NCBI GenBank assembly: GCA_963576565.1 | Contig: OY755047.1 | Location: 21,397,171-21,461,170, forward strand | Length of the DNA: 64,000 nucleotides | Direction of reading: 5' to 3' | From: Aspidapion aeneum | Taxonomy: Eukaryota; Arthropoda; Insecta; Coleoptera; Brentidae | In this document: one piece after another, positions 1-11,225 of the stretch | Position numbering within the stretch: position 1 is the stretch's first letter | Layout: each line of letters starts with the position of its first letter | The notes under the pieces: generated by a model | What the model was told of the DNA's origin: nothing | The model's database searches: none | Seen by the model: the letters and a program-made list of their open reading frames with translations, nothing else | Translations under genes and position numbers: made by a program

Positions 1-717
1 TCATTAAAAAACTAACGTTTTGACATAACTGCCAATTGTCGACGTCAAATCTGTCAAAAGCTATGAACTGCCAAATCTAATTTTTTCAGTTTTCTTTTAA
101 TTAACAAGTTTGTTGTTTTAAACAAGAACCCTATTGAATGATTAAAAGGTCTTTGAAAAAAACAAACATTTTGGCGTAACTGCCCCTTGCCTGTGTGAAA
201 CGTGTCAAAATCTGTCGACTGCCAAACTTATTCTTTTACCATTTTTGACAAATTTCACAATTTTTGTGTAACTATTTATAGCATATTCGAAAGGTCTTTC
301 AAACACTAACATGTTGACGTAGCTGTCACTTATTTACATCAAACATATTTTCTAAACTTTTTGACAAATTTGTATTTTAAGATGCCACTATCAAATGAAG
401 ATAAAGTTGAAATTATTTTTTTATGAGACATCTATCTTTAAATGTATTGTTGAAAAGGCGTTTAGTTTTCCTATATCTTGTTCGCCCATAAAAAAATTAT
501 TTCAATTTTATCTTCATTTGATCGTGGCATTTTAAACACTTCAAACTGAAGTAAAAAAAAATGTTTGACTTAAGCAAGTGACAGCTACGTCAACTTGTTT
601 TTGAAAGACCTTTCGAAGCTATATAGTTAGACCAAGCTGCCAAATATGGTTTAGTTATATTCAATAGTTCAGAAGATATTTGGGTGGACTCGGACTTTTG
701 GGACACCCTGTATAATG
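1..717. mobile_element. Decayed DNA element with palindromic core and transposase N-terminus remnants
   Basis: Positions 1-290 hold two to three degenerate copies of a block of about 150 bp (each with a 'taactgcc' or 'tagctgtc' core and a 'caaat/caaac' tail). Positions about 275-640 form an inverted repeat: the 'cgaaaggtctttcaaa' arm near 289 is mirrored by 'tttgaaagacctttcg' near 601. Each arm carries the same short reading frame after an ATG (plus strand from 382, minus strand from 530), reading MPLSNEDKVEIIF or MPRSNEDKIEIIF, which resembles the N-terminal helix of insect mariner-like or DUF4817 transposases. The right edge reads 'gacaccctgtata', a common terminal motif of insect Tc1/mariner-type MITEs. 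I infer a duplicated and inverted 5' end of a transposon. The left end may lie outside the window. Confidence 0.55.
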
Positions 718-839
718 CATTCTTCGAGACAGCACCGAACGATAGCAGCTATTCTGTAATTTTTGTCGCTAATACATCTGGTCGTTTTTGTAGAACAACT
801 CAGATTTATTTCCGACAATATAAAATATAAAAATTTTAG

Positions 840-1010
840 GGGGGAACAGGTAAAAGAACCTGCTTAATAGTATGTTGAAGTTCTTTCAAATTATTGGCCT
901 CTATTATGCCCGTAAACTTTATTTCTAATGTAACTCGACAAAAAGAAATCATTGAAAGCAAGATCGGGCGATCTCGCTGGCCATAAGATAGTTCCCAGTG
1001 TGCTTAATAA
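840..1010 (-). pseudogene. Mariner-like transposase C-terminal fragment
   Basis: The minus strand from 983 downward reads WPARSPDLAFNDFFLSSYI and then RNKVYG before a stop at 891. This is the conserved C-terminal block of mariner/IS630-type transposases, in which WPARSPDL precedes the last catalytic acidic residue (the D of 'NDFF'). After a one-base frame change the protein continues as IEANNLKELQHTIKQVL, again typical of the family's last helices. The frameshift and the missing rest of the transposase make it a dead fragment. It abuts the decayed element to its left and may be the 3' part of the same transposon. Confidence 0.7.
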
Positions 1011-1154
1011 TCGAGTGTAAATTGGGCGGCAAGATTCCTATGTTCCCAGTTGCGTGGACCTCTCTGTATGTCCATATGAAGTTTTTTTTATCAAAATGGA
1101 CCCAATAATTACATCCTTAAATATTAGCATCTTAATTAATTAATTTATGATAAA

Positions 1155-1930
1155 CTATGGGGGCCCATAGTTTATCATAAAGGACAAATAAAAAATCGTC
1201 TAAAATCATAAAACAAAATGGCATAACAAGACATTAGCAAAAACGTCTTTGATCAAGACCAGACGAGAGCAAAATCAAAGTTTTGTGTCGTTCACCCAAA
1301 GAAGAGCGGTTCTGATATTACTATGCAATTGAAGCGTACTTCAATGCAATCTCTTTTACTGTCATTCCTAATGAAAACGCCGTATCTACATAGATATTGC
1401 TATAGCACATACGGCATTTTCATTAAGCAAAGCAAAAAGGTCAGGCGTTGCACTCTATGTTAGAATCCGTTTGCAATTAATTGACCAAAAGGATCCGTTC
1501 GGTTAACACCGATTTCGACCTGTCAAAAGAAAGACAGCTAATTACGGAAATTAAGGAATTTTTAATTAAGGAAAAACCCGATATTTTAATTTTTTTTATG
1601 TACTTTTGGGTCCGAAAACAATATTATTTGTTCCCGATTTAAATTTGCCGCCAAACTTCCATGATGCCGATTTGTAAGAGACAGAACATAAATACATGAA
1701 AAGAAAAGAGAGAGTTCCTCATGCTAGGCCCGGCCCTTTTTATGATTTTGTCTGGTTTTGATAAAAGACGTTATACTAAACTTCGATTTAGCTTTTGTCT
1801 TCTATTGATAAATCACGTTTTTGATAATGTCCGATTATTAATAATTGCGTTTTTGCCATTGGACTGTTATACCATTTTCATTTATGATCTTGGACGATTT
1901 TTTTTTCGTCATTTATGACGATGGATAGGG
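1155..1930. repeat. Degenerate long inverted repeat, possibly foldback
   Basis: The left segment (about 1165-1290, with 'aaaatcataaaacaaaatgg' and 'gatcaagaccagac') is matched in reverse complement by about 1730-1925 ('gtctggttttgataaaag', 'ccattttcatttatgatc'). Arms are strongly diverged and internally repetitive. Between them (1300-1720) no gene is recognised. Short open frames over this stretch look like AT-rich noise. Architecture resembles the other foldback structures in the window, but termini and target duplication could not be fixed. Confidence 0.4.
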
Positions 1931-2740
1931 ATTCGATTAAAAATAATGTGAATAATTTAACCTAAAATAATTTTTATATTTACAATTTAGCAACAGTATA
2001 ATAAATTTTAAAACTGTTTTTTAAACTCATTGTTACAACACTCGTTAGTAAATAAACATTTAAAGCCAATTTTAAACTTGTTTAAGTTAATAAAAACAGA
2101 CATTTTTAAATAAAATAGATTTTGTCATATACATATCACACTTCCTCACAAATTTTCCAAAATATCACAAACCCTAGAACATTAAAAAGATTAGAAGCAG
2201 CCGATTTTGTTTAAGTGTAACATCTAGAATGCCAAAAATGTTGTCAGATTTGTATCGTTTTCATAAGAACAACTTTTATAATAATATTGTAACAAAAAAA
2301 TATGGTATTGATTATTTTGGGATGATAGCACACATAGATCAACTGATGCCTGACATATCGTGGATGACAAATAAAGCATTGTTTACATTACACGTTTTAT
2401 TTTTCTTTTTTTGTAAAAATACATACTTTTTGTAAGTTGCTTAAATAAGAGAGATAGAGACAAGGCCAACAAAAAAATATAGGCCACGACCCTGAAAAAA
2501 TCAGCTATTCTCCGGGGGCTGACTGTTACATTGGGTCTTATGGGAGGTCAGACGTTTTTTTATGATATTTTCAAGATGGCACTACAGATTTCTGCGAAAT
2601 TTCAGTGAAATATTCTCAGACACCATCCCGATATTCCACCAAACTTTTGTAAGGATGCAACATGATTAAAAGGTTAAAATCTTTAAGATTTAGCATTCTT
2701 TATTTTGGTTGGTTGGGGGTTGGGGCATTAGACTAACTCT
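1931..2740. other. Intergenic, nothing recognised
   Basis: AT-rich sequence without a convincing coding frame, terminal repeats or RNA gene. The 68-codon frame at 2229-2435 has low-complexity composition and no recognisable motif, so I do not call it a gene. Confidence 0.5.
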
Positions 2741-2759
2741 CTGATACCCGGAAAAAACG

Positions 2760-5731
2760 TACACTGTTAAAAAACCCAATCAAACGCCTCGGAAAGAAAT
2801 GAAAAACCTAAGACGAACCAAGCAAAGAAACAGGAATATGATTTTTGGTACATGGAACGTACAAGGAATGAGTCGAAAAGTGAATGATATAGTCCATGAG
2901 TGCAGCAGAATGAAGGTTGACCTTGCTGTACTAACAGAAACGAAGAAGAAAGGAAAAGGATCTGAAAACCTAGGACAGTATGACCATTTCTATAGCGGAG
3001 TGGCAAAAGAAAAACATGCGCAACAAGGAGTATCTATTTTGGTCAACAAAAGATTTAGAAAATCTATCACCAACTGGGAAGCAGTAAATGAACGGCTAAT
3101 AAGAATGAATATAACAATAAAAGGAATGAGACTTACGATTTTTGGAATCTATGCGTATAATGACGATGCAAATGTAGCCGTGAAAGACAATTTTTTTGAA
3201 GAAATCCACAATGAAATATCAGCAGTAAGTACATCTAGAGAAATTGTAATATTGGGAGATTTAAATAGTAGAACAGGTAACAGAGTAAATGATCTGACAG
3301 TTGGCCAATATGGAGAAGATGTTGTTAATGACAATGGAAACCGGCTTATCACAGTATGTGAGCAATTAGACCTAAAAATCCAAAACGGTTTTTTCCAACA
3401 TAAGAAAATACACAAATATACCTGGACCAAACCCTCACAAAACCTGAAATCCGTCATTGATTATCTTATCACTAAACAAAAGACAAAACTAAAAATTCAA
3501 GATGTCAGAACAAAGCGTGGATCAACATGCGGAAGTGATCACTATTTTCTGGAGACCAAAATTCTCTTTCCTTATCAAGGCCGAAGCCTCCATCAACAAA
3601 ATCTTGATGATACAGTGAATGAGGAAATTGATCACTGTCAATATAATCTACTAAGCCTAGAACATGACAGCGTAAAAAACTTATACAAAAAGAGACTGAA
3701 CGAAAAACTTAATTCAAGTTCAGGTGAAACCCCAGATGAGGAATACGAATGTATCACATTAAGCATCCATCAAGCTGCAAAAGAAGCACTAGGATTAGTG
3801 GAAGAAACTCCTAAAAGAACAAAACCATACTGGTGGGATGCTGAGATTGAAAGTGAAATAGAGGAAAAAAGGAAATTATATCACACGTACTTATCCCAAA
3901 AGACAGATAGAAGCAGAGAAGAATACAAAATCGCGCAATCAAAGGTGAGAAGAATGATCAGTGATAAGAAGAATCAATCATGGATGCAAAAGTGCCAGAA
4001 AATAGATTCTTACTTAGGAGGTAGGAGAAGTACCGAAAGCTGGAAAACTATAAGATCGATCAAAAAAGAAACATGCAGAGATATTATTTCACCAATACCA
4101 GACAAAGAATGGGATGAGCATTTTAAAAAACTTTTAACTGAAGATAGAGCAGAATTCAAGGAAGACGAAAGAGACAATATCATTAGAACGATGGGATCTC
4201 CAGTACCCCTCACAATATCTGAGGTCAAAAACGTGTGCAAAACCTTAAAAAGCGGTAAATCTGCCGGACCCGGAAATATCCCAGCGGAACTTATTAAATA
4301 TGGCACTGAAGAATTGTTTTGTAGATTACGGAATCTTTTCCAAAGATATTTAAATGGAGCTGTAGTACCAACTGAGTGGAAAACGTCATATATATCCACA
4401 ATACACAAAAAAGGAAGGAAAGATATATGTGACAATTATAGAGGTATATCTGTAACTAGTACGCTAAGCAGAATATATGGCAAAATAATAAGAAATAAAG
4501 TGGAGAGCGAATATAAAGATATGGAGGCAGAAGAACAAGCTGGTTTCAGGGCGGGTAGATCGACCTCAGATCATCTCTTTTGTATAACCCAAGTTATTGA
4601 AAAGAAAATGGCATACGGACAAGAGCTCCATCTGCTTTACGTAGATTTGCAGAAGGCATATGATAGTATACCACTAAATCTACTTTGGAAAGCGTTGGAA
4701 AAGACAAACATAAGCGTACAACTAATTAAGGCCATCAAAGAGTTATACCGCAATAGTAAGGCAAAAGTTAAAATAAAAGCAAAACTAACCAAAGGCTTTC
4801 AAGTAAATAAAGGTCTTAAACAAGGTTGCTGTATCTCGCCTACGCTCTTCAAGATATATTTGGAACAGGTCCTTAAAGTCTGGAAGAGAAAATGCCAAAA
4901 CATGGGAATTCCGTTGAATGAAACCACCTTGTATACTTTATGTTTCGCCGATGATCAGATAGTGGTGGCTCAGGATTATGACGACCTCGAATATATGACA
5001 CGAAAACTAATAGACGAGTACAATAAGTGGGGACTAGAGGTTAATATCAATAAGACAGAGTATATGTGTATTGGTGGAACGAAACAGGATCTAATCTTAA
5101 ATACTGGGCAGCGAATTCAGTCCTGTGATGAGTATAAATACTTGGGTCTAAAAATTACAGCTGACGGAACACTAGACAAAGCTATAAAAGATAGAAACGT
5201 ACAAGGAAGAAAAGCAATAACTTTATTAAATGGAATAATTTGGGACCAAAGTATATCAAAACATAACAAAAAGCTTATATATAACACCATTGTAAAAAGT
5301 ATTATTACATACGGCTCAGAAGTATGGCCAATCAAAGATAGAACAGAAAAAATGCTTTCCGCTACGGAGATGGGCTATTGGAGAAGAGCAGCAGGGAAAT
5401 CAAAAAGAGAAAGAGTTACCAATCAAAGAATAAGAGAAATTATGACAGTGGGTGAACGTACTCTAGTGGATGATATAAGAACAAAACAACTGGTGTGGTA
5501 CGGACATGTACAAAGAATGGATGATGGAAGACTACCTAAACAAATATTACAATGGAAACCAACTGGCCGAAGAAAACGAGGAAGACCAAGGAGAAGCTGG
5601 AGAGAAGGAATAGATAGTGAAATAAGAATAAGAGGCCTAGATGATGAATTATGGGCAAACAGAAACGAGTGGAGATTGGGTATCGGAAGACGTAGAACGT
5701 TGTGAAACCGATAAATATATATATATATTTT
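2760..5731 (+). mobile_element. RTE-type non-LTR retrotransposon, apparently full length
   Basis: The element body is the long reading frame at 2799-5705 plus a very short 3' end 'aaccgata' followed by an (AT)n tail at about 5713-5729. A very short 3' region ending in a simple repeat is typical of the RTE clade. The same 3' end and tail recur at 60497-60520 behind a truncated copy, which fixes the 3' boundary. The 5' boundary is approximate: no second full copy is present and I found no target-site duplication by eye. Plus orientation. Confidence 0.85.
2799..5705 (+). CDS. Endonuclease-reverse transcriptase polyprotein (RTE-type LINE), 968 aa
   Basis: This protein nicks target DNA and reverse-transcribes the element RNA at the nick. 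Residues about 14-252 are an apurinic-type (EEP) endonuclease: TWNVQG with N20, TETK with E47, GDLNSRTG with D154 and N156, and CGSDHY with D247 and H248. Residues about 480-760 are the reverse transcriptase: NYRGIS near 545, YVDLQKAYDS with catalytic D616, GLKQGCCISP near 675, and the FADD box at 716-719. The C-terminal region (about 870-968) is basic, with GHVQRMDDGRLPKQIL and RRKRGRPRRSW, usual for RTE-like elements. No frameshift or internal stop was seen over the whole length and all catalytic residues are present, so the copy may still be competent. The first ATG is used; an in-frame ATG at codon 14 (2838) directly precedes the endonuclease motif and is an alternative start. RTE is preferred over Jockey or CR1 because of the single long frame and the tiny 3' end. 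Confidence 0.9.
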   Translation: MKNLRRTKQRNRNMIFGTWNVQGMSRKVNDIVHECSRMKVDLAVLTETKKKGKGSENLGQYDHFYSGVAKEKHAQQGVSILVNKRFRKSITNWEAVNERLIRMNITIKGMRLTIFGIYAYNDDANVAVKDNFFEEIHNEISAVSTSREIVILGDLNSRTGNRVNDLTVGQYGEDVVNDNGNRLITVCEQLDLKIQNGFFQHKKIHKYTWTKPSQNLKSVIDYLITKQKTKLKIQDVRTKRGSTCGSDHYFLETKILFPYQGRSLHQQNLDDTVNEEIDHCQYNLLSLEHDSVKNLYKKRLNEKLNSSSGETPDEEYECITLSIHQAAKEALGLVEETPKRTKPYWWDAEIESEIEEKRKLYHTYLSQKTDRSREEYKIAQSKVRRMISDKKNQSWMQKCQKIDSYLGGRRSTESWKTIRSIKKETCRDIISPIPDKEWDEHFKKLLTEDRAEFKEDERDNIIRTMGSPVPLTISEVKNVCKTLKSGKSAGPGNIPAELIKYGTEELFCRLRNLFQRYLNGAVVPTEWKTSYISTIHKKGRKDICDNYRGISVTSTLSRIYGKIIRNKVESEYKDMEAEEQAGFRAGRSTSDHLFCITQVIEKKMAYGQELHLLYVDLQKAYDSIPLNLLWKALEKTNISVQLIKAIKELYRNSKAKVKIKAKLTKGFQVNKGLKQGCCISPTLFKIYLEQVLKVWKRKCQNMGIPLNETTLYTLCFADDQIVVAQDYDDLEYMTRKLIDEYNKWGLEVNINKTEYMCIGGTKQDLILNTGQRIQSCDEYKYLGLKITADGTLDKAIKDRNVQGRKAITLLNGIIWDQSISKHNKKLIYNTIVKSIITYGSEVWPIKDRTEKMLSATEMGYWRRAAGKSKRERVTNQRIREIMTVGERTLVDDIRTKQLVWYGHVQRMDDGRLPKQILQWKPTGRRKRGRPRRSWREGIDSEIRIRGLDDELWANRNEWRLGIGRRRTL

Positions 5732-7090
5732 GAATTCAAATTACCCGCCATGTACGGCATGCCAACTGTTATAATTGACATGTATTTGACTTTGTCATTT
5801 GTGTTTGTCATGGCATTTGTTTATTTGTTAGTATTGTAAAACTTTTTCGATTTTTTAATGATTTTTAACAATAAAGTTAATTTAGAATCCAAAAATACCA
5901 GCGTTAATCTTTTTAAAACAAAATTAGACTACAAAAAAATCATTTTTTGATGTTGTAATTTTTGTAAACACATGTAAATAACTATATTAAGTTTTAAAAG
6001 TCTGTCGAGTGCCGAATATAAACAAATAGATGTAGCTTGTGTGAGCTAATGAAGCGGCTCTGAAAAATCAAGGATTACTATACAATTAAAAAAATTGTTC
6101 TGCAAGAATATAGTAAAAAGTCTCAAAACCGGCTTTATTAAAAAAAATCAAATATTCATGAACCGTCATTCCAACTTCAATATTTTAAAGTCAGCTGTGT
6201 CGTGGCGTGACCATGAAAAAAAATCCGATGTGACGTCAACAAACTGGACGATTTTTTTTGAATTCTTGCTGTTTTACAAGACTTAATGGGAAATTGATTG
6301 ATCCTTATATTAAAAATGCTAGAATTTGTCCAAGTTTTTTTTTTAATTTACCTAAAAACCTAGGCAATAATGAATTTAGTGCTTAATTTGCTTATACAGC
6401 GTGGCCTTCTATTTAGAGGTATGAATTTTGTATGGGCCATAAGAATTGCACGGGAGAACAGAAAATCGTACAACCAACGTTGTCAGATTAGCGAGAAAAT
6501 ATCAGTATAAGCCGCTAGTCGGTTCGCGACAGGTCAATTTAGTCAGTTTTATTTAATATCTTGTTCCTAAAAGTAAATAACTCACTTACTTTTACAAATA
6601 AGCAGAAATTTAAAATATTTGGTTTTTAATTTTCCTCAAGTAATGATTGTCAAACAAAGGTTTTAGGTTGTGTGGCCCTTGACGAACACGACTACCTGCG
6701 CCTGTAGTTATTTATCAAGATAACCTTTGGCAACGCTGAAACGCTTTTTACGGAAGTCGTGCGTATCGCGGTCTCTTATTAATACATGCTATTCTCTATC
6801 TGTCTCGTGGCCTCTTTTGGAAATGAAGCCCCCTAGATCTGAACTTGTTTACGCGGTATTAGTCCTTTATTAACTCCTGTTTCAAACTTCACTATAAAAC
6901 TATCTTTAAAAATAAATTACCAAAAAAATAAACACTAAAATCGCAGTAAAAAACGCTTTGTATGTCATCCCCATCTTAAAATAATGAAGTGACCCAAAAT
7001 AATAAATATAAAAATATTACTTGTCTTTATTTTTGTCAAAATAAGCTGTCTCTATTTTTTTCAATGCAATAAATCACAAACATTCTGATT
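5732..7090. other. Intergenic, no gene recognised
   Basis: AT-rich sequence. The short frame at 6095-6286 lacks any family signature. Around 6660-6790 the composition is less AT-rich ('cgacta', 'gtcgtgcgtatcgcgg') but no open frame of note exists there. Confidence 0.5.
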
Positions 7091-8740
7091 CCAAAACATA
7101 AACAGCAATAATGTCAATTTCCAAAATAGTGGGGTTTTAACGTTTATAACTACCCGCAGCCCACGAGAAAGACCGGCCCGGGCGCGGAAATATCACGTGA
7201 CCGTAGGAGTCCCACAAAAAAACGCCTCACGGCCCGCTGTCATTATAAAACATGTGTGTGTTCAGTTTTGGTATGTTTGTTTACGTCGATTTTTTTTTTA
7301 ATTCGGGCACGAATTTTATGTGAATTTTATCACAGTTATTAAAATAACGCAGCTCACGAAAAAGACTGTAGTGGGCTGCGTTAAAATAATTAATGGCTAA
7401 TAAGTAAATTATAAAGAAAATACCTATGAGATAAACCATGCCGCGAACGTGTAATTAGTGTTGTTCCTTGTCGGTCCAACTATAAAACTGAAACCTAATA
7501 TGTTGCAAACGGGAAAGAAGTGGTAAAAGATAAGATCTTGGATAAGATTGATCAAGTAATAGACATCCTTAGTGACATTTTCGATAGTGAGAGTGAAAAA
7601 TGTGTTCAGTTGTCATTTCTTATTGAACAATTAGGTCTCTTGAAAAGGTAACCTGAGACTCGAAGATATGGTGGATACACTTTAATGTTGGCTTCATCTT
7701 TGTTTATCCAGTTATCCAGTGCATACACGTCAATTTACAATTCTAAGGTAATATGTCTTCCGCACCCTCGCAATATTAAAAAACTGATTTGTAAAGTTAA
7801 CAGATAGTAATCTCTCTGGTAGTGTGAAATATTTAAAAAGTAAGATACAGCTTTTAAAAGAACATGAGTTGGAAGTTAACTTACACTTTATTGAAATAGA
7901 TATTAAACTTTGTGCTGAGTAATTTTTCAAAAAATTATTGACGACCACTACATTCAGTTCATTGAATGGGAAAACCATCTCACTTATTCGCAAAATCACT
8001 TGTTTCTTTTTAATAAATTATTGTGCAATGTTTTATATTGAAAATTTTTCTTCAGATAACTCTAGCGAGTGTTTTTGTGGAGAAAAACTATTGTCAAAGC
8101 TTGAAAAAATTAGTTTAAGGACATGTAAAGTTTTTTAAAATAATGTTATTAAAAAGCACAATGATTTAGTGTCTGCTAATAAATCTTTGTATAAGAACTC
8201 AACGATGATGACAGTCAAAGAAAAATTAAAAAACTAAAAGCTTAGGTTTGATACGTCCAATTTTGAAAGACTTGTATAGATTTGAAGTTACTAACGATAT
8301 TATGTACCTAATATATGTACCTGAAGATATTAGAGTGCAAATTTTGTATAATTTTTATTTTATAGATTCAGTTCTTTTATCCCAAAATAAACACATATAT
8401 CAACAAAATATTTTTTTTAATTTTTGCCTATAAAAGAAAAAAATTTTTTGTTAATTTATTTACATTGTGTAAAAACATATAATATATTAAGCAATACAAT
8501 AAGAATCCTGGGACTCCTAAGATCACGTGACCGCCGACTTGCTTATAACGCGCCATGGCCGGTCTTTATCGTTGGCTGCGATAACTACCATAAGCGTCAA
8601 AAAAATAAATATACATATAGGGAGAACTCTAAAGATGTAAGTTGAATAACATAACAATATTCTTATATTTTCCCAAAACATAAAAACCAATATTGTAAAA
8701 ATTTTCTAAAAAAGTGGGGTTTTAAAAGATCATAACGTCA
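7090..8740. mobile_element. Decayed element with inverted and direct terminal similarity
   Basis: Left block 7155-7230 ('aagaccggcc', 'tatcacgtgaccgtaggagt') matches the reverse complement of 8510-8590 ('cctaagatcacgtgaccg', 'ggccggtctt'), giving inverted arms of about 80-100 bp. Outside the right arm, 8670-8745 repeats the left outer block in direct orientation ('agtggggttttaa' at about 7130 and 8713). Between the arms are remnants of coding sequence on the plus strand: from about 7519 a lysine- and leucine-rich frame 'KEVVKDKILDKIDQVIDILS' runs to a stop near 7650, and from about 7800 'SVKYLKSKIQLLKEHELEVN' runs to a stop near 7920. Both look like coiled-coil segments of an inactivated protein. 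Family not recognised. Confidence 0.45.
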
Positions 8741-9170
8741 AAAAAATAAATTTAAGTTGAATAAATTCCTGCAACTATTTAACAGATAAAAGTTACAACA
8801 TAACAATATGCTTATAATATGTTTTCTATTTACAAGATATATAAAGTATTTTGACTTTATTATGCGCATAAATATTAAAAATATTCTCTTTGAGGTATAT
8901 AGTAAACAGGTAAATAGATTAAATCACTTATTATCTAAAAAGAAATATAAATTGCGTTTTATAATGTCAAAAAAACAACTAAAATTTTACTCAATCGAAG
9001 ATATATTTATAGGAAAATCACGTATGAAACAACTATTAAAATGTTGTTATTTTATGTTTTCCTTTTAAATTACGAAAAATGAAACTTCAGAACTAAATTG
9101 TATCCGATTTTATACGTTTTCGTTTATAAATAAAAAGAAAAAAATCAAGGCAACTTAAGTATGGCGTATA
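8741..9170. other. Intergenic, nothing recognised
   Basis: Very AT-rich. The frame at 8808-9068 is composed almost wholly of I, K, F, L and Y codons and shows no motif, so it is not called. Confidence 0.5.
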
Positions 9171-9174
9171 TGCT

Positions 9175-9840
9175 ACCTGAGTTAAATTTTGCTCATCTAA
9201 ACTAGCACTATCTGAACCACCCTTGTTCTCAAAAACCGCATTATTATTACCCCCCTGCATTTATCGCTGTACCTTGTACTGTACCACCCGAATTATTACC
9301 ACCCTTATTGGCTGCAATATCCATATAAAATTCTCTGGCAACACACAACCGGTAAGGTTTACCAATGTCCAATCTAAAGTTTGAACTACCTTCCGCGAAA
9401 GAAGTACGAATATCGGGCATTTCTGAATTCCAATTGTGACAGAATTTACAGAACATAAGATTGTTTTGTTCATGGTATTGAAGCCAAACGTACGAATCTA
9501 ACCATGTGTTTCGAAACCTGGAACCTTTTCGTCCAGGTTCGCGGTTTGGTGGTGCTTGAGTTGTCGTAGTACTTTTAGTGGTCGACGTTTGTATGACGGA
9601 ATATTTCTAAGGGCCGTCTAATTCGGGCAGCACTGGCAACGGTACTCTACAATAAAACGAGGGTATACCTTAACGCAAATCCTCCGTTGACCCCAAAGCA
9701 TAAAGGGACCATAGGTGCCCATATCTATTTGATAATAACTGGTGACTGTTGTCTGAGAGCGTACCAGGCGAATCCAAGTACTGTTTAAGTGTTGACTGTC
9801 GGTTTATGAAAGCATTCTTTAACAGAGTCAATGTCAGTCG
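9175..9840 (-). pseudogene. Zinc-finger exon, tandem copy 1 (degenerate)
   Basis: Reading the minus strand, this is a diverged copy of the exon at 10464-11221, with an order of a serine/threonine-rich leader, then a 'MFCKFCHNW' zinc-knuckle segment, then 'FAEGSSNF' and 'CVAREFYMDIAANKGG'. Several frameshifts break it: the block at 9261-9473 and the block at 9247-9456 encode overlapping parts in different frames. The His-containing segment '[10 protein letters not shown]' of copy 3 is replaced by 'DIGKPYR', so the metal site is lost. Unlike copies 2 and 3, the GTAAAT donor at the 3' end is missing, and the frame runs on as 'DSASLDEQNLTQ'. Confidence 0.7.
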
Positions 9841-9870
9841 TCTGTTTAAAAAGTAATTGGTCGGTTAGAT

Positions 9871-10438
9871 TTACCCACCCAAGTTAGCACCATCCGAACC
9901 ACCCTTATCCTCGAAGACCGCTTTATCGTTACTCCCAGCATCTGTCGCTGTACTTTGTACTGTACCACCCGAATTAGTGCCACCCTTATTGGCTGCACTT
10001 TCCATATGAAATTCTCTGGCAACACACAACCGGTGAGCCTTACATTTGTCGTGATGGTTAACAATTTCCAATCTAAAGTTTGAACTACCTTCCGCGAAAG
10101 AAGTACGAACCTTTTCGTCCAGGTTCATGTTTTGGTGGTGCTTGAGTTGTAGTAGTGCTTTTAGTGGTTGACGTTTGTATAACGGAACATTCCTGAGGAC
10201 GGTTTAATTCGGGTGGTACTGGTAGCGGTACTCTACAATAAAACGAGAGTATACTTTGACGTAAAACCCCCGTAGACCCCAAAGCAAGAAGGGTACAATA
10301 GCCACCCATATCTATTGGATAATAACTGGTGACTCTGTTGCCTGAGAGCGTACCAGGCGTATCCAAGTACTGTCTAAGAGTATACTGTCGGTTTATGAAA
10401 GTATTCTTTAAAATAGTCAATGTTAGTCGTCTGTTTGA
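9871..10438 (-). pseudogene. Zinc-finger exon, tandem copy 2 (113-bp internal deletion)
   Basis: This copy keeps the proline-rich leader (10085-10420, with '[20 protein letters not shown]') and the tail '[20 protein letters not shown]', but in different frames. The segment corresponding to 10699-10811 of copy 3 is missing, deleting the CxxC half of the zinc site and joining 'EPGRKG' out of frame to the tail. The deletion ends share a 'gaa' trinucleotide, fitting microhomology-mediated loss. The downstream GTAAAT donor-like site seen in copy 3 is retained. Confidence 0.7.
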
Positions 10439-10463
10439 AAAGTAATTGGTCGGTTAGATTTAC

Positions 10464-11221
10464 CCACCTAAGTTAGTACCATCCGAACCACCCTTGTCCT
10501 CGAAGACCGCTTTATCGTTACCCCCAGCCTCTGTCGCTGTACCTTGTACAGTACCACCCGAATTAGTGCCAACCTTATTGGCTGCACTTTCCATATGAAA
10601 TTCTCTGGCAACACATAACCGGTGGGCCTTACATTTATCGTGATGGTTAACAATTTCCAATCTAAAGTTTGAACTACCTTCCGCGAAAGAAGTACGAATA
10701 TCGGGCATTTCTGAACTCCATTTGCGACAGAATTTACAGAACATAAGGTTGTTTTGTTCATCGTATTGAAGCCAAACGTACGAATCTAACCACGTATTTC
10801 GAAACCTAGAACCTTTTCGTCCAGGTTCGCGTTTTGGTGGTGCTTGAGTTGTCGTAGTGCTTTTAGTGGTTGACGTTTGTATAACGGAACATTCCTGAGG
10901 GCGGTTTAATTCGGGCGGTACTGGTAACGGTACTCTAGAATAAAACGAGGGTATACTTTGACGCAAATCCCCTGAAGACCCCAAAGTATGAAGGGTACCA
11001 TAACCGCCCGTATCTATTTGATAATAACTAGCGCCACTGTCGTCTGACGGCGCACTAGGTGAATCTAAGTACTGCCTAAGTGTTGAATGTCGGCTTGCTG
11101 GGGCATTCTTCAAAGGAGTCAACGTTCGACTGGAAAATTCATCGGTCAACTGAGGCACCGAGGTGGAGGAGCTTGAAGTGGGGGTCAATCTTCCCCAGTA
11201 GACACCTCCATATTGCGAGGT
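10464..11221 (-). CDS. TTF/BED-like zinc-finger protein exon, tandem copy 3 (open)
   Basis: An uninterrupted minus-strand frame with a low-complexity leader ([12 protein letters not shown], then '[19 protein letters not shown]') followed by a compact zinc-finger domain: '[12 protein letters not shown]', 'MFCKFCRKW', '[12 protein letters not shown]', '[16 protein letters not shown]'. The CxxC plus paired histidines and the aromatic 'WL..Y.WL.YD' lead resemble the TTF-type or BED-like fingers found at the N-terminus of hAT transposases and their domesticated relatives. There is no ATG where the frame opens; the nominal first codon at 11186-11188 is TTG. An acceptor-like 'ttgacag' just upstream would start the exon at 11221, and a GTAAAT donor would end it at 10464, so I read it as an internal exon of a larger gene or transposase. 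A catalytic domain is not present nearby. Confidence 0.6.
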
Positions 11222-11225
11222 CTGT

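Noticed and set aside
2760..5731. Target-site duplication of the full-length RTE
   Set aside because: No convincing direct repeat around the element was found by eye, partly because the 5' boundary is uncertain.
8808..9068. Small protein gene (86 codons)
   Set aside because: Composition is dictated by AT-rich DNA and no motif, splice site or neighbour supports it.
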